The notes under the pieces were generated by a model. It worked only from the letters and a program-made list of their open reading frames with translations. It ran no database searches and was not told the DNA's origin. 64,000 nucleotides of DNA from Neisseria sp. MVDL19-042950 (GTDB lineage: Bacteria > Pseudomonadota > Gammaproteobacteria > Burkholderiales > Neisseriaceae): contig NZ_JAUKWH010000007.1 in the NCBI RefSeq assembly GCF_030504625.1, positions 1-64,000 of the forward strand. The letters run 5' to 3'. Of this stretch, positions 55,370 through 64,000 are shown one piece after another (position 1 is the first letter of the stretch; the number at the start of each line of letters is the position of its first letter). A program made the position numbers and the translations under genes.

Positions 55370-55550
55370 GTCTGTGTTCCTGTGAATAAACCCGTTGCCC
55401 TGTGCGGAGGGCTGAAAATTGGAGGCATTTTAGTATAAAGTGAGTGTTTTGGCTAAGGTTTTATCGGCAAATACTTGAATTTTTCTGCCGTTTCGCCGCA
55501 TTTCAGGCTGTTGCCCGATTGCCTGCCTGTTGCAACACCGCAGAGGTTGA

Positions 55551-55584
55551 AAAGGCCGTCTGAAAAGTTTTCAGACGGCCTTAC
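55551..55584. terminator. DUS-pair terminator after aroC
   Basis: AAAGGCCGTCTGAAAA and TTTTCAGACGGCCTTA nearly abut, just past the aroC stop on the minus strand. Confidence 0.8.
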
Positions 55585-55595
55585 TCGGTTTGAGT

Positions 55596-56690
55596 TCAAC
55601 GGCGTGCGATATCGGGTGTGTCCACGCGCACATCGGCATTCTGGGCGCGGTGGCGCAGGGCATGGTCGATCAGCACCAGTGCGAGCATGGCCTCGGCAAT
55701 CGGGGCGGCGCGCAGACCGACGCAGGGGTCGTGGCGGCCGTGGGTGGCGAGTTCGACGGGATTGCCTTCGATGTCGATTGAGCGGCGCGGGGTGGCAATG
55801 CTGCTGGTGGGCTTGACGGCGATGTTGACGGCGATATCTTGGCCGGTGCTGATGCCGCCCAAGATGCCGCCGGCGTGGTTGGACAAGAAGCCTTCGGGGG
55901 TCAGCTCGTCGCCGTGTTCGCTGCCGCGTTGGGTGATGCAGCCGAAACCTGCGCCAATTTCCACGCCTTTGACGGCGTTAATCGACATCATAGCGTGGGC
56001 GATGTCGGCATCGAGCCGGTCGAATACGGGTTCGCCCAAACCGACGGGTACGTTGCGGGCTTCGACGGCGAGTTTGGCTCCGACGGAATCCAGCGATTTG
56101 CGCACGCTGTCCATATAGTGTTCCAACTCGGCTATTTGGCTTTGGTTGGCGGCGAAGAAGGGATTGTTGCCGATGTGTTCGTAGCCTTCGAAGGCGATGG
56201 TTTTTTCGCCCACTTGGGTAACGTAGGCGGTGATTTCGGTGCCGAACTTTTCTTTCAGCCATTTTTTGGCAATCGCTCCTGCGGCAACGCGGGCGGCGGT
56301 TTCGCGGGCGGAGCTGCGGCCGCCGCCGCGATAGTCGCGGATGCTGTATTTGTGCCGATAGGTGTAGTCGGCGTGGCCGGGGCGGAATTGTCGGGCGATG
56401 TTGCCGTAGTCTTTGCTGCGTTGGTCGGTATTGCGGATGAGCAGGGCAATCGGTGTGCCGGTGGTTCGGCATTCAAATACGCCGGAAAGGATTTCCACTT
56501 CGTCGGCCTCGCGCCGTTGGGTAACGTGGCGGCTGGTGCCGGGTTTGCGGCGGTCGAGGTCGGTTTGGATGTCGGCGGCGCTTAATGAAAGCCCGGGCGG
56601 GCAGCCGTCGATGATGCAGCCTAATGCGGGGCCGTGGCTTTCGCCGAAAGTGGTTACGGTGAAGAGTTGTCCGAAAGAGTTGCCTGCCAT
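55596..56690 (-). CDS. aroC: Chorismate synthase
   Basis: 364 residues. FMN/EPSP-binding signatures [14 protein letters not shown] (about 16-29), [16 protein letters not shown] (about 126-141) and the C-terminal [17 protein letters not shown]. Converts EPSP to chorismate with reduced FMN. Starts 83 bp after the TTG/ATG-side end of the same-strand acyltransferase gene region; single transcription unit by the hairpin behind it. Confidence 0.97.
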   Translation of the reverse strand: MAGNSFGQLFTVTTFGESHGPALGCIIDGCPPGLSLSAADIQTDLDRRKPGTSRHVTQRREADEVEILSGVFECRTTGTPIALLIRNTDQRSKDYGNIARQFRPGHADYTYRHKYSIRDYRGGGRSSARETAARVAAGAIAKKWLKEKFGTEITAYVTQVGEKTIAFEGYEHIGNNPFFAANQSQIAELEHYMDSVRKSLDSVGAKLAVEARNVPVGLGEPVFDRLDADIAHAMMSINAVKGVEIGAGFGCITQRGSEHGDELTPEGFLSNHAGGILGGISTGQDIAVNIAVKPTSSIATPRRSIDIEGNPVELATHGRHDPCVGLRAAPIAEAMLALVLIDHALRHRAQNADVRVDTPDIARR

Positions 56691-56772
56691 GATTTTTTAT
56701 GTGGGAAAGTGGATACAGGCGGCAAGTGTAGCATAAAAGGCCGTCTGAAACGGAACGTCTGCCGACTTCGGA

Positions 56773-57537
56773 CTATTTGTCTTCCCGTACTTTTTGGCGT
56801 ACGAATGTTTCGGCAATGTCTTTCAGGGTAAAGCGGTCGGTTTCGGGGCATTCGTCGGGGTAAACCGGCTTGGAAAAATCGACGCGGATATGCAGTTCGG
56901 GCATGGAAATCACACGCCAGATGGAATGCAGCAGGCTCACGTCGGCATAGGAAGGTTCGGTGGTGCGGTTGCCCAAATGGTCGTAATAGCGCAAAGCCAT
57001 AACCTGAATCGGTGCGTTGCTGTCGATGGCGGATTGAAACAACGCGGCTTTAAACGGCAGCACGTCGGTGCCCGAAGAGGTTTTTGCTTCGGGGAAAAAG
57101 CTGACGTTTTGGCCGGATTTTAAAGCGGCGGCAATGGCTTGGTTGATGGGTTCGACATCTTTGCGCGAATTGCGGTTGATGAAAACCGTGCCGGCGTTAC
57201 GCCCCATTTTGCCGAGCACGGGCCAGTTGCTGATTTCTTGCTTGGCGATAAAACTGCTGGGATAAAGTGCGCTCATGGCGAAAATATCCAGCCATGAAAC
57301 ATGGTTTGCCACCACCAGATTGCCGTGAGTATGGAAATGTTCGGGCGGGGTGGAAACATCCAACTTGATGCCCAGCGCCTGCAAAGCGGTGGAGCCCAGC
57401 GTGATGATGGCTTGGTTGCGCTGCTCGGGGTCGTCGCCGTCTATCCGGTTCAGGTTGCGGCCTGTTTTAAACAGCCATACCGCCAGCTTGAACAGGCGGG
57501 CGAAGCGGAGGGTGAGAGGGGCTTTTTGTGCAGACAT
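56773..57537 (-). CDS. 1-acyl-sn-glycerol-3-phosphate acyltransferase (PlsC family)
   Basis: 254 residues from ATG 57537 ([15 protein letters not shown]). The catalytic NHVSWLD (H-x4-D) is near residue 88, INRNSRKD is motif II, and [10 protein letters not shown] is motif III with Ala where Gly is common. One hydrophobic anchor near the N terminus. Transfers an acyl chain to lysophosphatidic acid at the inner membrane. Neisseria have more than one such enzyme (NlaA, NlaB), and I cannot tell which this is. TTG 57558 is an alternative start. Confidence 0.87.
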   Translation of the reverse strand: MSAQKAPLTLRFARLFKLAVWLFKTGRNLNRIDGDDPEQRNQAIITLGSTALQALGIKLDVSTPPEHFHTHGNLVVANHVSWLDIFAMSALYPSSFIAKQEISNWPVLGKMGRNAGTVFINRNSRKDVEPINQAIAAALKSGQNVSFFPEAKTSSGTDVLPFKAALFQSAIDSNAPIQVMALRYYDHLGNRTTEPSYADVSLLHSIWRVISMPELHIRVDFSKPVYPDECPETDRFTLKDIAETFVRQKVREDK

Positions 57538-57614
57538 CAGGGAAGTGTTCTTTATCAAAAGTGCAGGGCGTGGATTATATTACAAGTGTTTGCTTTGCTG
57601 CGAATCGGAAAGCG

Positions 57615-57664
57615 GTTTTCAGACGGCCTGTTGGCACAAGCCTCGGCAACAGGCCGTCTGAAAA
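57615..57664. terminator. DUS-pair terminator after mutM
   Basis: GTTTTCAGACGGCCTGTTG and CAACAGGCCGTCTGAAAAC arms of about 19 bp with a 12-base loop, directly after the mutM stop. Confidence 0.82.
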
Positions 57665-58492
57665 CTATTTCTGGCAGTGGCTGCAATAGAATGTGCCGCG
57701 CTGCCCAAGGGTTTCTTTCTGAATCGGTTTGCCGCATTGTATGCACGGTTCGTTGTGTCGGCCGTATACGGTGTATTCCTGCTGGAAATAACCGCTTTGG
57801 CCGTTGCTGTCGACAAAGTCGCGCAGGGTGCTGCCGCCGGTGGCAATGGCGCGGTTTAAGACGGCCTGTATCGTTTCCACCAACTTTACGCATTCTTGCT
57901 TGGTGATTTTGTTGGCGGGGCGTTTGGGGGAAATGCCGGCTTTGAACAGGCTTTCGTTAGCGTAAATATTGCCGATGCCGACCACCACGGCATTGTCCAT
58001 CAAAGCGAGTTTGACGGCACGTTTCTGCGTGTGCAGTTTCGAGTATAGATAAGCCGCATCGAATTGCGATTCGAACGGCTCCGGACCGAGAGCGGCAAGC
58101 AGCGGGTGGTGTTCGGCCGCTCCGGCAAACCATAAAACCATCCCGAAGCGGCGCGGATCGTGATAGCGCAGCACGGTGCCGTTATCAAAAACAATATCGA
58201 CGTGGTCGTGTTTGCCGATTTCGTCAATGGCGGGGTTGCCGGCGGTAAGGATACGCAGGCTGCCCGACATTCCCAAGTGGATCAGCAGCACGCCTGTGTC
58301 GAAACGGATCAGCAGGTATTTGGCGCGGCGGGAGCAGCTCAAAACCTTTTGTTTGTGGAGTATTCCGTTTAAATCGGGCGTAACGGGAAAGCGCAGTTTG
58401 GGTTGGCGCACAACCGCACGGTTGACGGTTTGGCCGCTGATGTGCGGGCTGATGCCGCGCAGTACGGTTTCGACTTCAGGTAGTTCGGGCAT
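57665..58492 (-). CDS. mutM: Formamidopyrimidine-DNA glycosylase MutM
   Basis: 275 residues. N-terminal PELPEVET with catalytic Pro 2/Glu 3 (after Met removal P1/E2), Lys in RAKYLLI near 58, helix-two-turn-helix ([14 protein letters not shown]), and a C-terminal zinc finger with cysteines CIQCG and YCSHC. Removes 8-oxoguanine and formamidopyrimidines. Single gene, divergent from rpsO. Confidence 0.97.
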   Translation of the reverse strand: MPELPEVETVLRGISPHISGQTVNRAVVRQPKLRFPVTPDLNGILHKQKVLSCSRRAKYLLIRFDTGVLLIHLGMSGSLRILTAGNPAIDEIGKHDHVDIVFDNGTVLRYHDPRRFGMVLWFAGAAEHHPLLAALGPEPFESQFDAAYLYSKLHTQKRAVKLALMDNAVVVGIGNIYANESLFKAGISPKRPANKITKQECVKLVETIQAVLNRAIATGGSTLRDFVDSNGQSGYFQQEYTVYGRHNEPCIQCGKPIQKETLGQRGTFYCSHCQK

Positions 58493-58625
58493 GACATTCT
58501 CGCAGACAGAAAATAAAAATATGGCGGGTAAATTATGGTTTCAGACGGCCCGGTCAGGCTAGGGAAACAGTTTACAACAACTGTTTGCCGGTTTCCGATA
58601 AAACCGTGCAAACTTCGATAAGCTG

Positions 58626-58634
58626 TGGCATAAT
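58626..58634 (+). promoter_or_regulatory. Extended -10 candidate for rpsO
   Basis: TGG-CATAAT about 104 bp before the rpsO ATG, leaving a long leader in which S15 autoregulation could act; no known S15 leader fold was confirmed. Confidence 0.35.
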
Positions 58635-58737
58635 TCGGCACTCGTTGTAAAACGAATTCAGGAGTTTGCGCGGGTTACGGCTCGGCAAACTTGTCCGAAC
58701 CGCAAGGTTCATTTTATTTATTTGGAGTTTATGCATT

Positions 58738-59007
58738 ATGGCATTGACCGTAGAACAAAAAGCACAAATTGTTAAAGATTTCCAACGCAAAGAAGGCGAT
58801 ACCGGTTCTTCTGAAGTGCAAGTTGCTTTGTTGACTTTCCGTATCAACGACCTGACCCCCCACTTCAAAGTAAACCCTAAAGACCACCACAGCCGTCGCG
58901 GTTTGCTGAAAATGGTAAGCCAACGCCGCCGCCTGCTGGGTTACTTGCGCCGCACCAAACCGGATACTTACCGCGAGTTGATTACCCGTTTGGGCTTGCG
59001 TAAATAA
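58738..59007 (+). CDS. rpsO: 30S ribosomal protein S15
   Basis: 89 residues, [20 protein letters not shown] with [14 protein letters not shown] and [19 protein letters not shown]. Binds 16S rRNA helices 20-22. ATG 58738 follows TTTGGAGTTTATGCATT. Followed by a GC terminator, so polynucleotide phosphorylase is not cotranscribed here. Confidence 0.99.
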   Translation: MALTVEQKAQIVKDFQRKEGDTGSSEVQVALLTFRINDLTPHFKVNPKDHHSRRGLLKMVSQRRRLLGYLRRTKPDTYRELITRLGLRK

Positions 59008-59019
59008 TCTGATCATCTT

Positions 59020-59047
59020 AAACGCCGTTCGCCGAGAGCGGCGTTTT
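59020..59047 (+). terminator. Rho-independent terminator after rpsO
   Basis: AAACGCCG / CGGCGTTTTT stem with an inner loop TTCGCCGAGAG and T run. Confidence 0.8.
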
Positions 59048-59100
59048 TCTTTGGCATGAGGCCGTCTGAAAAAATACGGTAAGCAGTAACAGGAAAGAAG

Positions 59101-59634
59101 ATGAACCTTTACGATTTCAACGTGAAAGATGCACAAGGTGGTGTTACGGCGTTGTCGGACTATCGGGGCAAAGTGCTGCTGATTGTGAATACGGCCACCC
59201 GCTGCGGGCTGACACCGCAATATGAGGCTTTGCAGCAACTTTACGGCCGCTATTCGGAGCGGGGATTGGAAATTCTCGATTTCCCGTGCAACCAGTTTCG
59301 GAATCAGGCACCGGAAAGCGGCGGGGAAATTGTGCAAATATGCCGGACCAAGTTCGGCACGCAGTTTAAGACTTTCGACAAAATAGAAGTAAACGGGGCA
59401 AACGCCCATCCGCTTTATGTCTATTTGAAGTCGCAACAGCCGAACGACCGAAGCGGACACAAGATAAAGGATTGGCTGTTGAAGCTGGCGGCTGCCGGTA
59501 TGGGGCATGAGGATGCCGATATCAAATGGAATTTCACAAAATTCTTGGTAAATCGCGAGGGTGCGGTAGTGGGGCGGTTTGCTCCCACCGTAACACCGTT
59601 GGAGATTGAAAAAGAAATTCTGGCTTTGTTATAA
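59101..59634 (+). CDS. gpxA: Glutathione peroxidase family (thiol peroxidase type)
   Basis: 177 residues. VNTATRCGLTPQYEALQQLY carries the peroxidatic Cys in place of selenocysteine; DFPCNQFRNQAP and the WNFTKFLVNREG motif complete the Gln/Trp/Asn triad. Reduces hydroperoxides, in bacteria usually with thioredoxin. ATG 59101 after AGGAAAGAAG. Confidence 0.94.
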   Translation: MNLYDFNVKDAQGGVTALSDYRGKVLLIVNTATRCGLTPQYEALQQLYGRYSERGLEILDFPCNQFRNQAPESGGEIVQICRTKFGTQFKTFDKIEVNGANAHPLYVYLKSQQPNDRSGHKIKDWLLKLAAAGMGHEDADIKWNFTKFLVNREGAVVGRFAPTVTPLEIEKEILALL

Positions 59635-59648
59635 GCATTTTGCGGAAG

Positions 59649-59707
59649 CATCAGGCCGTCTGAAAAGATTATTTGGGTGTTCCCTATCTTTTCAGACGGC
59701 CTGATGT
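59649..59707 (+). terminator. DUS-pair terminator after gpx
   Basis: CATCAGGCCGTCTGAAAAGAT and its inverse form a stem of about 21 bp with a loop of about 16 bases. Confidence 0.8.
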
Positions 59708-59918
59708 TTTTATAGATTTGTAATTTTTTTACCAGATATGTACGGATATGAAGGAGAAGTAGGTATGTTGAAATTAAATAACCGGTTAGGCGGCAATGAG
59801 GAAAACCGACGGTTTTATATTTTTATGTTTTTGATTAACACATTGTCTTTTCAAAGTTTATAGATTAATTTGCAGGCGGGTAAATGTTGTCGAAAACAGT
59901 TTGGCGAAGCAAGGCTTT

Positions 59919-59960
59919 ATGATTTAGGTCAATATGTTTTGTAGTAATATTACTTATACT
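59919..59960 (+). promoter_or_regulatory. FNR-type promoter candidate for adhE
   Basis: ATGATTTAGGTCAA (59919-59932) matches the FNR palindrome TTGAT-N4-ATCAA at 8 of 10 positions. TATACT at 59955-59960 is a good -10, and the implied start near 59967 puts the palindrome centre at -41.5, the class II activation position. Confidence 0.55.
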
Positions 59961-60011
59961 GTCAGGTAAGTAAGATTTTTTTATTTTGTACCCACTATCA
60001 GGAGACACCAC

Positions 60012-62627
60012 ATGAACGCATCTGCCGATACCGCCGTAAGCCCAGCAGTGGCCGAGGTAAACAGCTTGGTTGAAAGAGGTTTGGTTGCGCTGGAGGCTTT
60101 CCGTCAGTTAAATCAAGAACAAATCGATTATATCGTTGCCAAAGCGTCGATTGCGGCGCTGGCCAAACACGGTGAGCTTGCCATGCATGCGGTGGAAGAA
60201 ACCGGCCGCGGAATATTTGAAGACAAAGCCACTAAAAACCTGTTTGCCTGCGAAAACGTAGTGCGCCGCCTGCGCGATCTCAAAACCGTGGGCGTGGTTA
60301 GTGAAAACGATGTAACCGGCATTACCGAAATCGCCGATCCGGTGGGTGTGGTGTGCGGTATCGTGCCGACCACCAATCCTACTTCCACCACTATTTTCAA
60401 GGCCTTGATTGCGTTGAAAACCCGTAATCCGGTCGTATTCTCTTTCCACCCTTCCGCCCAACAATGTTCAGCACATGCGGCGCAAATCGTGCGTGATGCG
60501 GCTGTGGCGGCGGGTGCGCCTGAAAACTGTATCCAATGGATTGAAAAACCGTCGATGGAAGGCACCAGCGCCTTGATGAAGCACCCCGGCATCGCCACCA
60601 TTTTGGCCACCGGCGGCAATGCGATGGTGGAAGCTGCTTATTCGTGCGGCAAGCCTGCGCTCGGTGTGGGAGCGGGCAACGTGCCGGCTTATGTGGAAAA
60701 ATCCGCCGATATCAAGCAGGCGGCGCACGATATCGTGATGTCGAAAGCGTTTGATAACGGTATGATTTGTGCCAGCGAACAGGCGGTAATCGCCGATAAG
60801 GAAATTTACGACGAGCTGGTTGCCGAGATGAAGTCTTACGGCGTTTATGTTGTCAACAAAAAAGAAAAAGCGCTGTTGGAAGACTTTATTTTCGGTGTGA
60901 AAGCCGACAGTAAAAATTGCAGCTTGGCCAAATTGAACTCCGCCGTGGTGGGCAAATCCGCTGCATGGATTGCTGAGCAAGCCGGTTTCAGCGTGCCTGA
61001 AAAAACCAATATCCTGATGGCGGAATGCCGCGAAGTGGGCCCTAAAGAACCGCTCACCCGCGAAAAACTTTCTCCCGTGCTGGCTCTTTTGAAAGCAACC
61101 AGTACCGAAGAAGGCTTGAAACTTTCCGAGCAAATGGTGGAATTCGACGGTTTGGGCCACTCTGCCGCCATTCACACGGCCGACAGGGATTTGGTTAAAG
61201 AATTCGGCGCGCGTGTGAAAGCCATCCGCGTTATTTGGAATTCTCCTTCGACTTTCGGCGGCATCGGCGACGTGTACAACGCTTTCCTGCCTTCTTTGAC
61301 GCTCGGTTGCGGCTCTTACGGCAAAAACTCGGTCGGCAACAACGTCAGCGCCGTCAATCTGTTGAACATCAAAAAAATAGGCCGTCGGAGAAACAACATG
61401 CAATGGTTTAAAGTGCCCGCCAAAATTTATTTTGAACGCGACTCCATCCAATATCTGCAAGATATGAAAGAGTGCGAAAAAGTGATGATCGTTACCGACC
61501 GCTCTATGGTGGATTTGGGCTTTGTCGATAAAGTAACCCATCAATTGCACTTGCGTAAAAACAAAGTAACCGTACAGTTGTTTACCGATGTCGAGCCCGA
61601 TCCCAGCGTGCAAACCGTATACAAAGGCACCGATCTGATGCGCAGCTTCCAGCCCGATACCATTATCGCACTGGGCGGCGGTTCGGCTATGGACGCGGCC
61701 AAAGCCATGTGGCTGTTTTACGAGCAGCCCCAAGTCGAATTTGAAGATTTGGTGCAAAAATTCATGGACATCCGCAAACGTGCCTTCCGCTTCCCCGAAT
61801 TGGGCCGTAAAGCCAAATTCATCGGTATTCCGACAACTTCGGGCACCGGTTCGGAAGTTACTCCGTTTACCGTAATCAGCGACGGCGACAAAAAATACCC
61901 GATTGCCGACTACTCGCTCACTCCGACCATTGCGATCGTAGACCCCGCATTTACCATGACCGTGCCCGCGCACGTTACCGCCGACACTGGTTTGGACGTA
62001 TTGACCCACGCCGTAGAAGCCTATGTTTCCGTGTTGGCCAACGACTTTACCGACGGTTTGGCATTGCAGGCCATCAAGCTGGTGTTCGAATTCTTGGAGC
62101 GTTCGTACAAATACGGTGCCAAAGACCCCGAAGCCCGCGAGCGCATGCACAATGCCTCGACCATTGCGGGTATGGCTTTTGCCAACGCGTTCTTGGGGAT
62201 GAACCACTCGCTGGCGCACAAAGTCGGCGGCAAATTCCACACGCCGCACGGTCGTACCAACGCGATTCTGATGCCGCACGTGATCCGTTACAACGGTACG
62301 CGTCCGCAAAAAACCGCCACTTGGCCGAAATACAACCACTACAAAGCCGACGTGAAATACCAAGAAATCGCCCGTACCCTCGGCTTGCCTTGCAGCACTC
62401 CGGCCGAAGGCGTGGAATCTTTCGCTAAAGCCTGCGACGAGTTGGCACGCAAAGTGGGCATCAATATGTCGTTTAAAGAACAAGGTATTGATGAGAAAGC
62501 CTTTATGGCTGCCCGCAAAGAGTTGGCGATGATGGCTTACGAAGACCAATGCTCTCCGGCCAACCCGCGCCTGCCGATGGTGGCCGATATGGAAGAAATC
62601 TTGACTAAGGCTTATTACGGGGAATAA
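60012..62627 (+). CDS. adhE: Bifunctional acetaldehyde-CoA/alcohol dehydrogenase AdhE
   Basis: 871 residues. N-terminal aldehyde dehydrogenase half (to about 450) with catalytic Cys in NGMICASEQAVI; linker GRRRNNMQWFKVP; C-terminal iron alcohol dehydrogenase half with NAD motif GGGSAMDAAKAMW and metal-ligand segments [12 protein letters not shown] and NHSLAHKVGGKFHTPHGRTNA. Turns acetyl-CoA into ethanol with two NADH; normally forms spirosomes. AGGAGACACC precedes ATG 60012. The upstream FNR-like site suggests induction without oxygen. Confidence 0.97.
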   Translation: MNASADTAVSPAVAEVNSLVERGLVALEAFRQLNQEQIDYIVAKASIAALAKHGELAMHAVEETGRGIFEDKATKNLFACENVVRRLRDLKTVGVVSENDVTGITEIADPVGVVCGIVPTTNPTSTTIFKALIALKTRNPVVFSFHPSAQQCSAHAAQIVRDAAVAAGAPENCIQWIEKPSMEGTSALMKHPGIATILATGGNAMVEAAYSCGKPALGVGAGNVPAYVEKSADIKQAAHDIVMSKAFDNGMICASEQAVIADKEIYDELVAEMKSYGVYVVNKKEKALLEDFIFGVKADSKNCSLAKLNSAVVGKSAAWIAEQAGFSVPEKTNILMAECREVGPKEPLTREKLSPVLALLKATSTEEGLKLSEQMVEFDGLGHSAAIHTADRDLVKEFGARVKAIRVIWNSPSTFGGIGDVYNAFLPSLTLGCGSYGKNSVGNNVSAVNLLNIKKIGRRRNNMQWFKVPAKIYFERDSIQYLQDMKECEKVMIVTDRSMVDLGFVDKVTHQLHLRKNKVTVQLFTDVEPDPSVQTVYKGTDLMRSFQPDTIIALGGGSAMDAAKAMWLFYEQPQVEFEDLVQKFMDIRKRAFRFPELGRKAKFIGIPTTSGTGSEVTPFTVISDGDKKYPIADYSLTPTIAIVDPAFTMTVPAHVTADTGLDVLTHAVEAYVSVLANDFTDGLALQAIKLVFEFLERSYKYGAKDPEARERMHNASTIAGMAFANAFLGMNHSLAHKVGGKFHTPHGRTNAILMPHVIRYNGTRPQKTATWPKYNHYKADVKYQEIARTLGLPCSTPAEGVESFAKACDELARKVGINMSFKEQGIDEKAFMAARKELAMMAYEDQCSPANPRLPMVADMEEILTKAYYGE

Positions 62628-62657
62628 GCCGCACCGGGTAAGTTGTTGGGAGGAGAA

Positions 62658-62696
62658 GAGGCCGTCTGAAAATATTTTCAGACGGCTTTTTTTTTG
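62658..62696 (+). terminator. DUS-pair terminator after adhE
   Basis: GAGGCCGTCTGAAAATATTTTCAGACGGC followed by nine or more T; a strong rho-independent terminator. Confidence 0.88.
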
Positions 62697-62928
62697 TGTG
62701 TCGGAGATAGGGTGGGATTCCCGTAACCGATACGAGGGAGTCGATATTGCAGGGAATGCCAATGCACGCTGCTGCGGCTGCGTTGCCGTATGCCGGTATC
62801 GGATACGTGCCGCAAATACGGAACCTTCGGTAAAAGTAACGGTCGTTACCGGATGGATCTGTGTTCGGGTGGCTTCGGTTTTTCAATGCCTGAACCGTTC
62901 TGCTTTTATTTTTCAAAAAGGATGCTTA

Positions 62929-63087
62929 ATGAAAAAAGGATACTATCTCAAACTTTCCATCGCTTTCTTGGTGCTTTCGGTGGTGAATTTTCTGTTGTCT
63001 CCCAAGCAGGATGGCATTCCCTTTATCAGCATTTTCTTCATTATCGCGGCGGTAGTGGCTTTCTTTATCCACCGCAAAAAAGGCTGA
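62929..63087 (+). CDS. Small two-TM membrane protein of unknown function
   Basis: 52 residues from ATG 62929, with AAAAAGGATGCTTA in front. Two hydrophobic segments (about 8-23 and 31-46) joined by a short polar loop SPKQDGIP and ending HRKKG. No family recognised. Longer frames from 62698 lack start signals. Stands alone between adhE and rbsK; 62,697-62,928 shows no other gene. Confidence 0.65.
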   Translation: MKKGYYLKLSIAFLVLSVVNFLLSPKQDGIPFISIFFIIAAVVAFFIHRKKG

Positions 63088-63093
63088 TTGGCA

Positions 63094-63126
63094 AAAGGCC
63101 GTCTGAAAAGTTTCAGACGGCCTTCT
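63094..63126. terminator. Bidirectional DUS-pair terminator
   Basis: AAAAGGCCGTCTGAAA and TTTCAGACGGCCTTC around a 2-base centre, between the small membrane protein and convergent rbsK. Confidence 0.8.
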
Positions 63127-63146
63127 TAACAATGGCAAAGGCAGGA

Positions 63147-64000
63147 TTATTCCTGTTGCGCCAAAAACGCTTCCAATTCCGCCAAAGTGGGCATGCCGCC
63201 TTGTGCACCGGCTTTGGTTACCGACAAGGCTGCGGCGGCGCAGGCTTTGCGCACGGCGGTTGCCATTCCTTCATGGATGAAGACGGCAAATGCACCGTTA
63301 AAGGTATCGCCTGCACCGGTGGTGTCGACGGGGGTAACTTTAAAGCTCGGTTGTCTGTGCAACGTGCCGTTATCGTCGTTGTAGACCACGCCTTCGCTGC
63401 CGCGCGTCATCAGCACGGGGCGGCCCGCCTGTCGGATTAAGGTTTCGACCGGCGTGTCTTCCGGCAGCCCCAAGCTGATGGCGAGTTCGTAGGCGTTGGG
63501 AGTGAGCAGCGTAACCAATTCGAGCAGTCCGGCGGGCAGTTTTTGGGCGGGGGCGGGGTTGAGCACGAACGGCTTGCCGTGTTTGCGGGCGAGCTTGGCG
63601 GCGGTAATCACGCACTCCATCGGAATTTCAAGCTGGCTCAAAACTACATCGGATTCGGCAATGCGGGCTTCGCAGGCTTCGATGTCGGCAGGCGTGATGC
63701 CGAAGTTCGCGCCGGAAACCACGATGATGTGGTTGTCGCCCTCGGCCACGGTAATGTTGGCCATGCCGGTGGGCAGGTGGGGCAGGGTTTTGACGTGTGC
63801 GGTATCAACGCCTTCCTGCTTGAGATGGGCGAGCAGTTCGCTGCCGAAGCCGTCGTTGCCGACTGCGCCTATCATGCACACGTCCGCCCCCAAACGCGCG
63901 GCGGCCACGGCTTGGTTGGCCCCTTTGCCGCCCATGAAGCGGTTGAACGACGTGCCCAAAAGCGTTTCGCCCTGTTTGGGGAAGCGGGGCGAGCCGGTAA
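63147..64000 (-). CDS. rbsK: Ribokinase (5' end beyond window)
   Basis: The C-terminal 284 residues or so of a PfkB-family ribokinase; the N terminus lies right of 64,000. [18 protein letters not shown] is the sugar site, and DTTGAGDTFNGAFAVF holds the anion hole and catalytic Asp. The frame is open to the edge (TGSPRFPKQGETLLG precedes the first Met). Phosphorylates D-ribose to ribose 5-phosphate. No ribose transporter is visible. Confidence 0.93.
   Translation of the reverse strand, partial: TGSPRFPKQGETLLGTSFNRFMGGKGANQAVAAARLGADVCMIGAVGNDGFGSELLAHLKQEGVDTAHVKTLPHLPTGMANITVAEGDNHIIVVSGANFGITPADIEACEARIAESDVVLSQLEIPMECVITAAKLARKHGKPFVLNPAPAQKLPAGLLELVTLLTPNAYELAISLGLPEDTPVETLIRQAGRPVLMTRGSEGVVYNDDNGTLHRQPSFKVTPVDTTGAGDTFNGAFAVFIHEGMATAVRKACAAAALSVTKAGAQGGMPTLAELEAFLAQQE

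Noticed and set aside
60468-62762. A 764-codon minus-strand ORF opposite adhE
   Set aside because: Antisense shadow; His/Gly/Val/Arg-rich translation typical of reversed coding DNA, and adhE is unambiguous.

Overview
The window looks like chromosome of a Neisseria species. The 12-mer AGGCCGTCTGAA (the AG-type DNA uptake sequence, DUS, of Neisseria) occurs dozens of times, very often as inverted pairs placed between genes where they can act as transcription terminators. Gene content (ProQ of minimal size, gluQRS, tsaB-rimI, lspA-ispH, gmk-rpoZ-spoT, ppsA/ppsR, cstA) fits a betaproteobacterium of that family. I cannot name the species; an adhE, a second iron-dependent alcohol dehydrogenase and a complete sdaA/sdaC pair suggest a host-associated species other than the two classical human pathogens.

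Layout. 1-21,020: housekeeping genes (UDG-like protein, rimI, tsaB, ychF, tyrS, prmB, ubiD, a CAU tRNA, gluQRS, coaD, hemW, rdgB, rnhA, ETF-QO, a HerA-like ATPase, a phospholipase-D type lipoprotein, an MFS exporter). Two A+T-rich insertions interrupt it: 3,300-4,950 (a large unknown protein broken into two reading frames) and 8,900-9,280 (a tiny hydrophobic ORF inside an inverted repeat, next to a tRNA-like fold).

21,024-33,278: a genomic island in the 3' part of a tRNA-Asn gene, bounded by a 45-bp direct repeat (attL/attR). Its own mobility genes are dead or dying: a transglycosylase with the catalytic Glu changed to Lys and a stop, a relaxase with several stops, an excisionase and a tyrosine integrase with stops and a lost catalytic Arg, an epsilon/zeta-type toxin-antitoxin pair in which both genes are frameshifted, and scraps of IS982- and IS481-type transposases. 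In the middle sits a very A+T-rich, completely open five-gene cluster, 23,457-28,097: a 36-residue precursor peptide with a Cys/Ser/Asn-rich tail, then an McbB-like E1/zinc protein, a SagB/McbC-type FMN dehydrogenase, a YcaO cyclodehydratase and a one-piece ABC exporter. The order matches microcin B17 mcbA-B-C-D. This is a candidate azole-modified ribosomal peptide (TOMM/RiPP) pathway; the precursor is short enough to be missed by ordinary gene calling. A hairpin between precursor and enzymes would give excess precursor, and a Fur-box-like sequence lies just upstream.

33,234-64,000: tRNA-Asn with a strong promoter, then core genes: yjiX/cstA (pyruvate/peptide uptake), dusA, ppsA and divergent ppsR (gluconeogenesis and its regulator), an iron alcohol dehydrogenase, rhodanese, sdaA-sdaC (serine use), gmk-rpoZ-spoT, apt, lspA-ispH, a sugar transporter/PfkB kinase pair, proQ, aroC, an acyltransferase, mutM, rpsO, gpx, adhE and a ribokinase cut by the window end. 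Both alcohol dehydrogenase genes carry FNR-like palindromes centred 41.5 bp before the start site implied by a -10 hexamer, which points to joint anaerobic induction.
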